64,000 bases of DNA from Bacillus sp. 1780r2a1 (GCA_024134725.1 CP099863.1:2699258-2763257), one strand, 5' to 3'. Shown: positions 9,065-18,605, counted from the stretch's first letter. The notes: generated by a model from the sequence alone, not told the origin. Numbers and translations: made by a program.

Positions 9065-9200
9065 CCAGACACGACGCTCCATTTCACTTTATTTCCAAAC
9101 CGATTTTTCCCACTCCACAAAAAAACCTGAACGATTAAAAGTTGTAAGCTTTTAATTGTTCAGGCATAGGAAGAGCTGAGCTACTTATATCTCAATCTCC
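9065..9200 (-). repeat. Dispersed repeat, copy B (terminator end only)
   Basis: The 39-nt hairpin at 9126-9164 (CCTGAACGATTAAAAG...CTTTTAATTGTTCAGG) and the following CATAGGAAGAGC and CTACTTATATCTC line up closely with the copy at 23488-23746. On the T-run side GTTTGGAAATAAAGTGAAAT and GGAGCGTCGTG also match. The distal half is absent. It sits just downstream of the alpha-galactosidase stop and would terminate that transcript. The rest of 8937-9206 holds nothing else I can name. Confidence 0.7.
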
Positions 9201-9206
9201 CCTTCT

Positions 9207-11399
9207 TTATCTTTTTGCTTTAAATTTCCATACATAGCTTTGAAAGTCACCTTGCAAGGAAATAGGTACATGAATTCCGCTATACATAAGCTCATCGCCT
9301 CCGTATACGTTATCCGTTCCTATTAATTCATATGACTTGTCTGAAGCTAATCCATGGAGCTTGATTGAACGCAGCGGTGTTGCTGGCTCAGCAAGTACAC
9401 GATAATAAAATACCACTACTTCTTCTTTTGCTTCATCCGTAAACAACCATGCCGTTTCATTTCCTTCAAACGGACTCAAAAGTCGATAAAAATCACCGTA
9501 TTGAATGAGTCTTCGAATTTCTTTGTATTCCACAATTTGCTCTTTTACAGCTTGTTTCTCTTCGTCTGTTAACTTCGTTAAATCTAATTCATAACCAAGG
9601 TTTCCAGCCATCGCTACATCACCGCGCATCTTTAACGGTGCATAACGGTGAACTTGGTGATTCGGAATATCAGATACGTGTGCTCCCATGGATACAATTG
9701 GGTAGACAAGGCTTGTTCCATACTGAATTTTTAAGCGCTCCACTGCATCCGTGTTATCGCTGGTCCACGTTTGCGGCATATAATAAAGCATTCCTGGGTC
9801 GAAGCGTCCTCCACCACCAGAACAGCTTTCAAATAAAATATGAGGAAACGCAGTTGTAAGGTCTTCCATCATTTTATATACGCCTAAAATATGACGATGG
9901 GACGTTTCTTTTTGACGCTCAGCAGGAAGAAGCGCAGAACCCACTTCTGTTAAGTGACGGTTCATATCCCATTTAACATACGTAATTGGAACCTTTGAAA
10001 GAATAGCTGAGATACGTTTTGTAATTTCAGTGCGTACATCTTCCCTGGAAAAATCCAGAACGAGCTGCTCTCGGCTTTCTGTTCGATGACGGTTCGGTAC
10101 GTGCAAGCACCAATCTGGATGTTCTCTATATAAGTCACTATCTTTTGAAACCATTTCAGGTTCAAACCATAAACCGAACTCCATATTGACGTTGTTCACA
10201 CGTTTGGCTACATCTTCTAGACCGGCAGGAAGCTTTTCATTATCAACGAACCAATCTCCAAGTGATGTTGTATCTGAGTTGCGCTTTTTAAACCAACCAT
10301 CATCAAGCACAAATAGCTCCATGCCGAGTTCACTACCTACCTTGGCAATTTGCTCCACTTTCTCCGCATCAAAGTCAAAGTAAGTAGCTTCCCAATTATT
10401 AACCAGAATTGGCCGATCTTTCGTTTTAAATTCGCCACGCAGTAGATGGTTTTTATAAAGGTGGTGAAATGTGTGAGACATCTCCGACAAACCAGCAGAT
10501 GAATACACCATCACAACTTCTGGCGTTTGAAAAGTTTGTTCTTTTTCTAGTAACCACGTAAAATTATGAGGATGAATACCTACTGATAAACGCGCCGTTG
10601 AAAATTGATCTACTTCTATTTGAGCTAAGAAATTTCCGCTGTAAACAAAGTTAAATCCGTATACTTCTCCTGAATATTCAGTCGTATCTTTACGAAGTAG
10701 AGCAAGAAAAGGGTTCTGCTGATGACTGCTTGCTCCTCTTATACTACCAACAGATTGAATACCCGTATGCAATGACTGACGCTCAACATGCCGTTCTTTT
10801 CCCCATGCTCCTGGCAACGAAAGCATATCAAATTCTGCATCTCGAAAATCAACATTAGCACTGAGAGCACGAATTAACTTTATTGATTCTTTCCCTTGAT
10901 TTTCAAACTTTATCGCCCGCGTAATCGCATTATAGTTTTCAAAAACCGTATATTGTAACGTTACATGTAAACCAATGACGCTGTCTTCTAGCAAAATTTC
11001 AAGCGTCTCTGCTTCATCATCGGAATGAATATATGTAGCTGGTAGTTCTTCTAAGTTCGGTTTCCCTTTATAAATCCGATGCTCTTTATAACGTAAATCC
11101 GTAACCACTGTACCATTCGGCAGCTCAACTTGATAAGCGGGTGAACGAAAATCACCGTTACCATGCTGAGGGTACTCTTGAGGCAACCAATCCAGTGAAA
11201 AAGTGCGGTCTCCTTGATATGGATTCGGAGAAAATGAACGGTCTAGCGGCTGAATCTGGTTTGTATGGTTGTAGTTATTGATTTTTCTTCCCCAGTAAAA
11301 ATGAGCTAAGTAATTATCACGAACAAGCCCCATTGCGTAGCTGGTATCTTTCGCTTTCAAGTGAAAAACCTTATTCTTTTCATCAAATATAATACCCAT
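9207..11399 (-). CDS. Alpha-galactosidase, glycoside hydrolase family 36
   Basis: The 730-aa enzyme has the full GH36 architecture: an N-terminal beta-sandwich, a (beta/alpha)8 barrel starting near VNNWEATYFDFD, and a C-terminal beta domain. The nucleophile Asp is in YVKWDMNRHL (about residue 480) and the acid/base Asp in QTWTSDNTDAVERL (about residue 550). SCSGGGGRFDPG carries the sugar-binding Cys/Gly motif. No signal peptide, so it cleaves imported raffinose-family sugars or melibiose in the cytoplasm. It lies 27 bp downstream of a LacI-family regulator and is probably in one transcript with it. No transporter accompanies it here. Confidence 0.95.
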   Translation of the reverse strand: MGIIFDEKNKVFHLKAKDTSYAMGLVRDNYLAHFYWGRKINNYNHTNQIQPLDRSFSPNPYQGDRTFSLDWLPQEYPQHGNGDFRSPAYQVELPNGTVVTDLRYKEHRIYKGKPNLEELPATYIHSDDEAETLEILLEDSVIGLHVTLQYTVFENYNAITRAIKFENQGKESIKLIRALSANVDFRDAEFDMLSLPGAWGKERHVERQSLHTGIQSVGSIRGASSHQQNPFLALLRKDTTEYSGEVYGFNFVYSGNFLAQIEVDQFSTARLSVGIHPHNFTWLLEKEQTFQTPEVVMVYSSAGLSEMSHTFHHLYKNHLLRGEFKTKDRPILVNNWEATYFDFDAEKVEQIAKVGSELGMELFVLDDGWFKKRNSDTTSLGDWFVDNEKLPAGLEDVAKRVNNVNMEFGLWFEPEMVSKDSDLYREHPDWCLHVPNRHRTESREQLVLDFSREDVRTEITKRISAILSKVPITYVKWDMNRHLTEVGSALLPAERQKETSHRHILGVYKMMEDLTTAFPHILFESCSGGGGRFDPGMLYYMPQTWTSDNTDAVERLKIQYGTSLVYPIVSMGAHVSDIPNHQVHRYAPLKMRGDVAMAGNLGYELDLTKLTDEEKQAVKEQIVEYKEIRRLIQYGDFYRLLSPFEGNETAWLFTDEAKEEVVVFYYRVLAEPATPLRSIKLHGLASDKSYELIGTDNVYGGDELMYSGIHVPISLQGDFQSYVWKFKAKR

Positions 11400-11426
11400 T
11401 TGTCTACCGCTCCCCTAGCTTTGTTA

Positions 11427-12464
<1,038 letters not shown>

Positions 12465-12514
12465 TTAGCCACTCCCTATAAAAACTTCTATTTGCTTTTA
12501 TGATAGCACACGAA

Positions 12515-12532
12515 AATTGGTATAGACCAAAT
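12515..12532. promoter_or_regulatory. NagR/HutC-like palindrome ATTGGTATAGACCAAAT
   Basis: TTGGTATAGACCAA is a near-perfect palindrome of the TGGTNTAGACCA type bound by GntR/HutC regulators (NagR/YvoA, DasR). It lies 55-70 bp upstream of the LacI-family gene. The match is from memory of the consensus. Confidence 0.5.
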
Positions 12533-12620
12533 AGTTTAAGGAAAAAAGACTCCTTGCTTATTATGTAGCCGTCGATAAGTTGATTCTATTTACTTTTTTT
12601 TAGTAAAATTAACTAAATTA

Positions 12621-12649
12621 ATCTTACCAAAACCTTTACTACAGTTCAA
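12621..12649 (-). promoter_or_regulatory. Sigma-A promoter for the LacI regulator/alpha-galactosidase operon
   Basis: On the minus strand, TTGAAC and TAAGAT are separated by exactly 17 bp. The start of transcription would be near 12613, leaving a leader of about 150 nt before the regulator gene. Confidence 0.6.
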
Positions 12650-12656
12650 TGTTTTT

Positions 12657-12672
12657 TTGAATGCGTTTTCAA
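12657..12672. promoter_or_regulatory. cre site (CcpA) upstream of the galactosidase operon promoter
   Basis: TTGAATGCGTTTTCAA matches the TGWNANCGNTNWCA consensus with one mismatch and is nearly palindromic. It lies immediately upstream of the -35 box. Confidence 0.65.
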
Positions 12673-12722
12673 AAAAAAAAAAAAAAAGAAGAAGCTGATT
12701 AATCTCATCTCCTTCTTTCTTA
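12673..12722 (-). terminator. Terminator of the serine hydrolase gene
   Basis: On the minus strand AAGAAGGAG pairs with CTTCTTCTT (one G-U), followed by an unbroken run of 16 T. Confidence 0.75.
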
Positions 12723-12727
12723 TCTCT

Positions 12728-14086
12728 CTATTTAATGGCTTCGTAAACGCCTGTTATAACGCTTCCATATTGACCAGTTTCAAACACGTCTCCTTCAAAG
12801 CGATTCGGATTTTCCGAAGGATTAACAAGTGGTGAATGTTTCTTATTCGTTAATAAAACAATACCTAAATCTTTTTCACGGTCGATAATGGTAACCGTAC
12901 CAACCCAACCAGTATGACCAATTGCATCTCGACTTGCATGAGGACCAAACATCCATTCCATGCTTTCATCCCCATTTCTTCTCCACCCAAGCGCATACGT
13001 AGAATTCATAGGTGATGGCTCTGTAAAGACTTGAATGGTTTTCTCATCAAATAATCGCTGGCGACCATATCCTCCCCCGTTTAACATTACTTGTAATAAA
13101 ACAGCTAAATCATTTGTTGTTGAGAACAAACCAGCGTGTCCCGAAATACCTCCCATTGAATAGTATGCTTTTTCGTCATGAACTTCTCCTTGCAATGTAT
13201 ATGTTCGAACATTCGGAAAACTTATAACACCATCTCGCGTATTACCCTGTAGTTCAGTTGCCGCAAAGTTTTTAGACTTAAACCCTTTTTGTAGCGGATT
13301 AAACAGTGTATGCTTTAAGCCCAATGGTCGATAAATTTCATTTTCTACGTAATAATCTAAACGCTGATTGGTAATTCTCTCAACAATAATGCCAAGGAGC
13401 ATATAGTCAACGTCGCTGTATACGTTCTTTGTTCCCGGCTCGTATTGAAGAGGTGTTTTGGAAATTAAGTTTATAGTTTTTGCTCTGTCCTGGGAGTATA
13501 AAGCACTGGCTTTTGGATGGAAGTATTGTGGGTCTGGCGGAAATCCCCCGCTATGATGCAGTAAATCAATCACTTTCATTTGATTCTTTCCTTTAATAAC
13601 ATCTTCTGGCTGGTCTTTAAAGTCTGATAGGTATGTTTGAACCTTTTCATTTAAATTCAGTTTCCCTTCGCTAACTAGCTTTTGGAGAGCAAAATTTACC
13701 GCATACATTTTCGTATTAGAAGCTAAATCAAACATTGTATCTTCCTTCATTTTTTCAGGATGTTTTAGTAGTGTGGAACCATTATATTTTTTAGCATAAC
13801 CATAAGCAGTATTTTTCACAACCTTACCATTTTTCACAACCAATAATACGGCACCTGGAAAGCCACTTTTAATTTCTTGTTCAATCATGGCATCCACTTC
13901 TCTTAGCTTTGCAGACGACATTCCGACCTCCTCAGGTTTAGCTTTTTTTAACACTGAGTGATTGATAGGGTGAGATATATCTTGATGAACAGATGTTTCT
14001 GAATGAATATTAGCAGATGCAGATAAAGGGCTGCTTGCTAGGGCAAGTAGCCCTGCTAGAGATAATACTGCGTACGTTTTTTTCAT
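12728..14086 (-). CDS. Secreted beta-lactamase-family serine hydrolase (PBP4*/AmpC-like)
   Basis: The 452-aa protein starts with a signal peptide (MKKTYAVLSLAGLLALASS, cleavage likely after SASA). It then has a class C beta-lactamase fold: the SxxK motif SNTK (Ser123, Lys126), the YxN-like YSD near residue 217, and HTG near residue 392 in place of KTG. This combination is typical of DD-peptidase/esterase relatives such as YbbE or FmtA rather than true beta-lactamases. It probably acts on cell-wall material or small esters outside the cell. Monocistronic, with AGGAGG before ATG and its own terminator. Confidence 0.85.
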   Translation of the reverse strand: MKKTYAVLSLAGLLALASSPLSASANIHSETSVHQDISHPINHSVLKKAKPEEVGMSSAKLREVDAMIEQEIKSGFPGAVLLVVKNGKVVKNTAYGYAKKYNGSTLLKHPEKMKEDTMFDLASNTKMYAVNFALQKLVSEGKLNLNEKVQTYLSDFKDQPEDVIKGKNQMKVIDLLHHSGGFPPDPQYFHPKASALYSQDRAKTINLISKTPLQYEPGTKNVYSDVDYMLLGIIVERITNQRLDYYVENEIYRPLGLKHTLFNPLQKGFKSKNFAATELQGNTRDGVISFPNVRTYTLQGEVHDEKAYYSMGGISGHAGLFSTTNDLAVLLQVMLNGGGYGRQRLFDEKTIQVFTEPSPMNSTYALGWRRNGDESMEWMFGPHASRDAIGHTGWVGTVTIIDREKDLGIVLLTNKKHSPLVNPSENPNRFEGDVFETGQYGSVITGVYEAIK

Positions 14087-14269
14087 TGCACTTCCTCCTA
14101 CAAGAATAGTAGATGCATAACTAGGATTGTGCTTCTACTATTATTATAAAAGAAAACTAAATTAGAAGATATTTGATATAGGTCCTGTTTTTTTATTCCA
14201 GCCGATATTTAAATACTGCATTTGGCTTAATTTTTCCATTTACGAGCCTTATTTCTAAGGACAAGGATC

Positions 14270-14297
14270 ACAATTTTACATTTTTTAACATAAAATA
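14270..14297 (+). promoter_or_regulatory. Sigma-K-type promoter of the BclA/beta-helix gene
   Basis: An AC at 14270-14271, a 17-bp spacer and CATAAAATA at 14289-14297 match the sigma-K consensus (AC-N16/17-CATANNNTA). It is 30 bp upstream of the start codon. The rest of 14087-14326 shows nothing else. Confidence 0.65.
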
Positions 14298-14326
14298 GTA
14301 TAAAAAATGCAAAGGATGTTATACCA

Positions 14327-15739
14327 TTGAGTAAAAAAGCAAAAAAGCTCGGAAAATGCTGTCCCCCTTCCCCGCCTGTCATTCCAACTCCAAACTACGG
14401 TTATGTCTTCAATACTGGTAATCAAAATATACCTGTTGAAAGTGATATTCCGTTTAGTTCAAACGGAGCGTTGCTAGGCATCTCTCATAGCACTAGCACT
14501 ACACCAATTACTATTCAAAATCCTGGAACATATGCAGTTTGGTTTATCGTAAACGGAACAACCTCTAATCAATTCGCATTATACCAAAATAACACTCTTG
14601 TTCCTGGAAGTATTTACGGCACAGAAACACCTGCTGCTGGAACGTCTGCTGGAAATATCGGAATGGTCATTATTTCTGCACTCGTAGGTGACCAGCTATC
14701 GGTACGAAACCATACAAGTGCGGCCCCAGTAAACTTAGATAATGCTTCTGGAGGAACACAAACAAACGTTAGCGCTTCAATTATGCTAATTAAAGTAGGT
14801 CCTCCTATATCACCCGATCCAACTTTAGCAGCTGTTAACAGTGCTCAAACTATTGCGGAAATGCGCATTGCCATTACTAACCCTGCACTTGGCTTAAATT
14901 TAACAGCATTTAATTCGTTAACTCTTGCACAACAAGACCAGGTCTTACAAGGGTTAATTACTAACCGGCCTGCTTTAGGCTACCCGACAGTTCAAAGCGT
15001 CCAGATTGCTCTTGATAATGAAATCAGCCAATTAGTGGACCCTAATAATATTTATGTAAGAGCAGGTGCCGTAGGAGGTAACGGCAGTCTTGGAAGCCCG
15101 TTTGGAACCATTCCTCAAGGCATTGCAGCTGTAAATGTCGGAGGTACTGTTCATATTTTAGAGGGAACGTATCCAATTACCTCTCAAATCAACGTGAACA
15201 AGGTTAATATTACTCTACTTGGAGAAAATAATCCTGTCTTATTATTACAAGCTGCTGTCATCCCTCTTTTAGTTACAGCCAGTGGCGTTACGGTGGACGG
15301 ATTAACGCTGACTAGCCCTATTCCATATGCAGTGGAGTTTATTCAAGTTGGTGGTAGCAATATTCGCCTACTAAATAATACAATTTACGGCCCCCCTCAA
15401 CCACTGCCAATGTCAAACTGGGTTGTTAATCGTGCCGTTGTTTCTCAGGTTGGAGCATCTAATATCCTCTTAGAAGGCAATACTTTTTATTCTTTACGAA
15501 CGGGAATGTACATTAATCCGAATACAACAGGTGCTATTAATAACAATGTTGTATACAATACTAAAGGTGGTTTTTTAGTGGATGGTGCTTTTACGACTTT
15601 TCTTGGAAACTCATGGGGCACTCCTCCAAATGAATTTGATATTGTGCTCTTAGCAGGTACAACTACCGGACCTCCATATAACAATATCCCTGCTCTGCAA
15701 GCAGCCAACAACAACGCGACTATCTCTGATCAACGGTAA
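14327..15739 (+). CDS. Spore-surface candidate: BclA-C-like domain fused to a right-handed beta-helix
   Basis: The 470-aa protein starts at TTG (AAAGGATG upstream). Residues 1-22 are Lys/Cys/Pro-rich (KKLGKCCPPSPPVIPTP). Residues about 23-158 resemble the BclA C-terminal jelly-roll (GYVFNTGNQNIPVESDIPFS, ITIQNPGTYAVWFIVNG, LVPGSIYGT), without a collagen-like Gly-x-y region. A helical linker (LAAVNSAQTIAEMRIAITN) follows. From about residue 240 there is a parallel beta-helix of the DUF1565 type (SPFGTIPQGIAAVNVGGTVHILEGTY, then NITLLGENN, GVTVDGLTL, NIRLLNNTIYG). With its sigma-K promoter, an outer coat or exosporium role is the best inference. Confidence 0.75.
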   Translation: MSKKAKKLGKCCPPSPPVIPTPNYGYVFNTGNQNIPVESDIPFSSNGALLGISHSTSTTPITIQNPGTYAVWFIVNGTTSNQFALYQNNTLVPGSIYGTETPAAGTSAGNIGMVIISALVGDQLSVRNHTSAAPVNLDNASGGTQTNVSASIMLIKVGPPISPDPTLAAVNSAQTIAEMRIAITNPALGLNLTAFNSLTLAQQDQVLQGLITNRPALGYPTVQSVQIALDNEISQLVDPNNIYVRAGAVGGNGSLGSPFGTIPQGIAAVNVGGTVHILEGTYPITSQINVNKVNITLLGENNPVLLLQAAVIPLLVTASGVTVDGLTLTSPIPYAVEFIQVGGSNIRLLNNTIYGPPQPLPMSNWVVNRAVVSQVGASNILLEGNTFYSLRTGMYINPNTTGAINNNVVYNTKGGFLVDGAFTTFLGNSWGTPPNEFDIVLLAGTTTGPPYNNIPALQAANNNATISDQR

Positions 15740-15740
15740 G

Positions 15741-15776
15741 AAAAAAGTGGACTCTATATATAGAGTCCACTTTTTT
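15741..15776. terminator. Bidirectional terminator
   Basis: AAAAAAGTGGACTCTA pairs perfectly with its complement at 15761-15776 with A and T tracts on either side. It serves the beta-helix gene and the convergent MFS gene. Confidence 0.92.
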
Positions 15777-15810
15777 CTTATGATTTTATTCTATTTATTT
15801 AATATATATA

Positions 15811-16998
15811 CTATCCTCTATGTCTAGCAACTGACCTCATAGCGAACCACTGAATAATACTCATTATAAATATTACAACGAGTAAAAAAACATACGTAGA
15901 GTAAAATTGACCAGTTAAATCAACTAAAGTTCCGATGATAATTGGCCCCAATGCGCCGATGATATAGCCAGCTGACTGGGTCATTGCTGACAAGCCGGCA
16001 GCTTCATCAGCATTTTTGGATAAATCAATGGGCAATAGCAAGTTTAGCGGAAATAGCGTTCCAGCACCGATACCAATAAAGATTGCGCCCACCCACGGAA
16101 CAACTTCAAGAGCTAATAAAAGTAGACCTAACGCTTCCATCCCAGCAGCAAACCAGAGCCAAAAAAGGCGTGACGTCACTTTTTTTAGTAAAACTGGTAA
16201 TAAAAATCCTACTGGAATTTGAGTTGCCGTAAAGAGCGTCAGAATACTTGCAGCGTACTGCTTCGAATAGCCTTGAGATTCAATTAATGGAGCAATCCAT
16301 GCTGTTGCTGAATAAAAGATCATCGCCATACAGCCAAAAGATAATGTTAGTAACCACGCACGTTTGCTATTCCAAGGAATTGGCTTTACTTCTTCGTGTA
16401 TCGAAAGATTAGAGGAAGCTTTGCTATTCTTCAAAATCCAGTGCCACCAAACCGGAATAGCTATGATAGCAAATAGTACCCAAATACTCAACGTCACTCT
16501 CCAAGAATTTGTGCTTTCATAAATTGAAACTGAAAGCCATGAAGCGGCCACTGCTCCCGCTGTCAATGCAGCTGTATAAAGGCTAATCATAAAAGGTACA
16601 TGCTCATTAAAATATTTTTTTATAAAGCCAGACAAAAGCGGCCCCATAGCAGCAATGCCTATCCCTGCTATAAGGGAGGTCATAATTAAAAAACTGGTTG
16701 AATATGTAAAAAAACGCAAAACTGTTCCAAGTCCAATCAAGCAAAGTGCATATCCAATAATACGCTCTAGCCCAAATTTTTGACCCAAACCTGCAGCAAG
16801 TGGGGAAAACACCCCCATACACAATACAGGCACAGCTGTCAAAAGGCTGGCCGTAGATGCATTCATTTGAAGCGCTGATGTAAGCTCCTGTAAAATAGGG
16901 GAAATTGAATTAATGGCTGGCCTCATATTCAGTGCTGCAATCATAATGGAAACAGCAAATAAAATCATTTTCTTTTTATTAATAATCAACACCTCCAC
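15811..16998 (-). CDS. MFS transporter, CynX/NimT (cyanate/nitroimidazole-type) family
   Basis: This is a 395-aa, 12-helix major facilitator. ALNMRPAINSISPILQEL in TM1 with the conserved RP pair is characteristic of the CynX/YycB/NimT branch, as is the loop FIKKYFNEHVPFMISLYTAAL. The substrate is unknown; relatives export 2-nitroimidazole or move cyanate. The start is ambiguous: GTG 16998, GTG 16992 and TTG 16989 all crowd the ribosome sites AAGG and GGAGG, so the N-terminus may be three residues shorter. It appears to be a single gene. Confidence 0.82.
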   Translation of the reverse strand: MEVLIINKKKMILFAVSIMIAALNMRPAINSISPILQELTSALQMNASTASLLTAVPVLCMGVFSPLAAGLGQKFGLERIIGYALCLIGLGTVLRFFTYSTSFLIMTSLIAGIGIAAMGPLLSGFIKKYFNEHVPFMISLYTAALTAGAVAASWLSVSIYESTNSWRVTLSIWVLFAIIAIPVWWHWILKNSKASSNLSIHEEVKPIPWNSKRAWLLTLSFGCMAMIFYSATAWIAPLIESQGYSKQYAASILTLFTATQIPVGFLLPVLLKKVTSRLFWLWFAAGMEALGLLLLALEVVPWVGAIFIGIGAGTLFPLNLLLPIDLSKNADEAAGLSAMTQSAGYIIGALGPIIIGTLVDLTGQFYSTYVFLLVVIFIMSIIQWFAMRSVARHRG

Positions 16999-17044
16999 AC
17001 CTTCTCTTTCTATTATACGTCAGTTCTTCTGACAATGACGTAAA

Positions 17045-17073
17045 AAAAGCAGCTTCCATTGGAAGCTGCTTTT
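17045..17073. terminator. Bidirectional-looking terminator
   Basis: AAAAGCAGCTTCCA pairs with TGGAAGCTGCTTTT. It overlaps the stop codon of the dioxygenase gene and is followed by T residues on the minus strand. Confidence 0.9.
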
Positions 17074-18055
17074 ACTCATACTCTTTCTCAAATATTTTTG
17101 TACTACGAACTGTTTCAATTGGTCGTACAAGCTTTTCAATTTGTTCACGTTTAGGCTCTAAAAATGGAGGAAGTGAAAGTTTTTCACCTAATGTTTCATA
17201 CTCTTCATCTCCCATAAATCCTGGACCATCGGTTGCAAATTCAAATAAAATACCAGGAGAAACGCGAGCATATAAAGATTCAAAGAAGTGACGATCCACA
17301 TAGCCTGATGTTGGAAATCTAAAGCTTGCAAGTCGATCAATCCACTCTTCAAGCACTTGACGATCATTCACTCGAAACGCTACGTGGTGAACGGTTCCGT
17401 ATCCTTGAATACCTTCTGGTAAAGTTGTATTATGTTCAACGACTACTTGAGCACCGTTTCCACCTTCTCCAACTTCAAATAAATACAAGTCACCTTTTTG
17501 GTCTACTTGTCGGAATAATAATACTTTCTCTAATACTTCCTTGAAGAAATCGAAATTAGCAACGCGTACAAAGATTGGACCAAGTCCAGTAATTGCGTAT
17601 TCTAATGGAATCGGGCCCTTTTGCCAAGGTGTGCCAGAGGCTACTCCCGCATTTCCTTCATCAGAAATTAATTGGTATTGCTGATCATCAAAGTCCACAA
17701 AAGATAAAATTTTCTTTCCGAATAGTTCTTGAATACCACCGTGATGAACACCTAAACGATTAAATCGCTTTTCCCAATATTGAAGTGCTTCATTGTTTGG
17801 AACACGAAATGATGTTTTAAAAATTTCATTCGTACCATGAGATCCTTTTGGAATTCCTGGGAAGTCAAAAAACGTCATATCAGTTCCAGCACTTCCTTTA
17901 TCATCTGCAAAAAACAAATGATAGGTTTGAATATCGTCCTGGTTGACTGTTTTTTTCACCAAGCGCATCCCTAGTACATACGTGAAAAACTCATAATTTT
18001 TTTCAGCACTACTCGTAATAGCTGTCACGTGATGAATACCTTTTAATTCATTCAT
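17072..18055 (-). CDS. mhqO: Ring-cleaving dioxygenase, MhqO-like (VOC superfamily)
   Basis: The 327-aa protein contains two glyoxalase/extradiol-dioxygenase modules. The first starts GIHHVTAITSSAEKNYEFFT (metal-ligand His) and the second GTVHHVAFRVNDRQVLEEW, with a Glu ligand near GILFEFATDGPGF. It closely fits MhqA/MhqE/MhqO of B. subtilis, which cleave hydroquinones and catechols and are repressed by MhqR. Strong support comes from the promoter: an MhqR-type palindrome abuts a consensus -10 box. The B. subtilis paralogues are similar, so the exact letter (A, E or O) is not certain. ATG with TAGGAGG upstream. Confidence 0.9.
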   Translation of the reverse strand: MNELKGIHHVTAITSSAEKNYEFFTYVLGMRLVKKTVNQDDIQTYHLFFADDKGSAGTDMTFFDFPGIPKGSHGTNEIFKTSFRVPNNEALQYWEKRFNRLGVHHGGIQELFGKKILSFVDFDDQQYQLISDEGNAGVASGTPWQKGPIPLEYAITGLGPIFVRVANFDFFKEVLEKVLLFRQVDQKGDLYLFEVGEGGNGAQVVVEHNTTLPEGIQGYGTVHHVAFRVNDRQVLEEWIDRLASFRFPTSGYVDRHFFESLYARVSPGILFEFATDGPGFMGDEEYETLGEKLSLPPFLEPKREQIEKLVRPIETVRSTKIFEKEYE

Positions 18056-18111
18056 TCTAATTCCTCCTAAATGGGATTATGTTTATAGTATCATTTTATT
18101 TTCATATCAAA

Positions 18112-18129
18112 TATCTTTAATTCGAGATA
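18112..18129. promoter_or_regulatory. MhqR-type operator TATCTTTAATTCGAGATA
   Basis: This imperfect palindrome matches the MhqR box (ATCTCGAATTCGAGAT-like) and lies immediately downstream of the -10 element, over the transcription start. Confidence 0.7.
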
Positions 18130-18159
18130 ATTATATCAAATTCGCTTTCATCATGTCAA
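18130..18159 (-). promoter_or_regulatory. Consensus sigma-A promoter of the mhqO-like gene
   Basis: On the minus strand, TTGACA and TATAAT (both perfect hexamers) are separated by 18 bp. Strong intrinsic activity is expected unless the adjacent operator is occupied. Confidence 0.85.
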
Positions 18160-18234
18160 TGTCAATCAATTAACTCATGATAATTAAGTAAAAATGGACT
18201 CGCCCTTTTCTACTCAATAAGGGCTTTTGCATAT

Positions 18235-18262
18235 ACCAGGTTGTCCTGTTTTTCATATCTTA
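18235..18262 (+). promoter_or_regulatory. Sigma-K-type promoter
   Basis: AC at 18235-18236, then 17 bp, then CATATCTTA at 18254-18262, a full CATANNNTA match. It is 58 bp upstream of the Lys/Cys-rich coat-like gene. Confidence 0.65.
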
Positions 18263-18319
18263 TATTAAGTAGAATGCATTAGAGCTTCTACTAATAAAAC
18301 AACTGGGAGATGATTGTCA

Positions 18320-18541
18320 ATGTGTAGAAAACACGACAAACACCGTAAAGGTAAAAAAGATTATGGTAAGAAAGAGTTTAAATGCTACTGCTACGAAAAA
18401 GATTCTTACAAAAAAGATTACAAGCACGATGACAAAAGAACTGGCAAAAAAACTTGTGATAAAAAGAAACACAGCTACGACAAGAAAGAAAGATGCTCTT
18501 ATAAAAAAAGCAGCAAACGCCACGGTAAATGGGGCTACTAA
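18320..18541 (+). CDS. Lys/Tyr/Cys/His-rich small protein, probable spore coat component
   Basis: The 73-aa protein is extremely basic and low-complexity, with about one third Lys plus many Tyr, Asp, His and six Cys (KCYCYEKDSYKKDYKHDD, KKERCSYKKSSKRHGKWGY). No domain is recognisable, but the composition resembles Bacillus coat proteins that are cross-linked through Lys, Tyr and Cys. The sigma-K promoter upstream supports late mother-cell expression. I chose ATG 18320 (GGGAG 10 nt upstream); a TTG at 18314 would add two residues. Monocistronic with a strong terminator. Confidence 0.7.
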   Translation: MCRKHDKHRKGKKDYGKKEFKCYCYEKDSYKKDYKHDDKRTGKKTCDKKKHSYDKKERCSYKKSSKRHGKWGY

Positions 18542-18573
18542 TTTAAATCGACTAAATTCATTTTAGTTAGAGA

Positions 18574-18605
18574 GAATAGAACGATTTTTGTTCTATTCTT
18601 TTTTT
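18574..18605 (+). terminator. Intrinsic terminator of the coat-like gene
   Basis: GAATAGAAC pairs with GTTCTATTC, followed by eight T. Confidence 0.92.

Noticed and set aside
18317..18523. Hydrophobic leftward frame opposite the Lys-rich coat-like gene
   Set aside because: It is the mirror of AAA-rich codons (giving Phe/Val runs) with no ribosome site; the plus-strand gene has a promoter, ribosome site and terminator.
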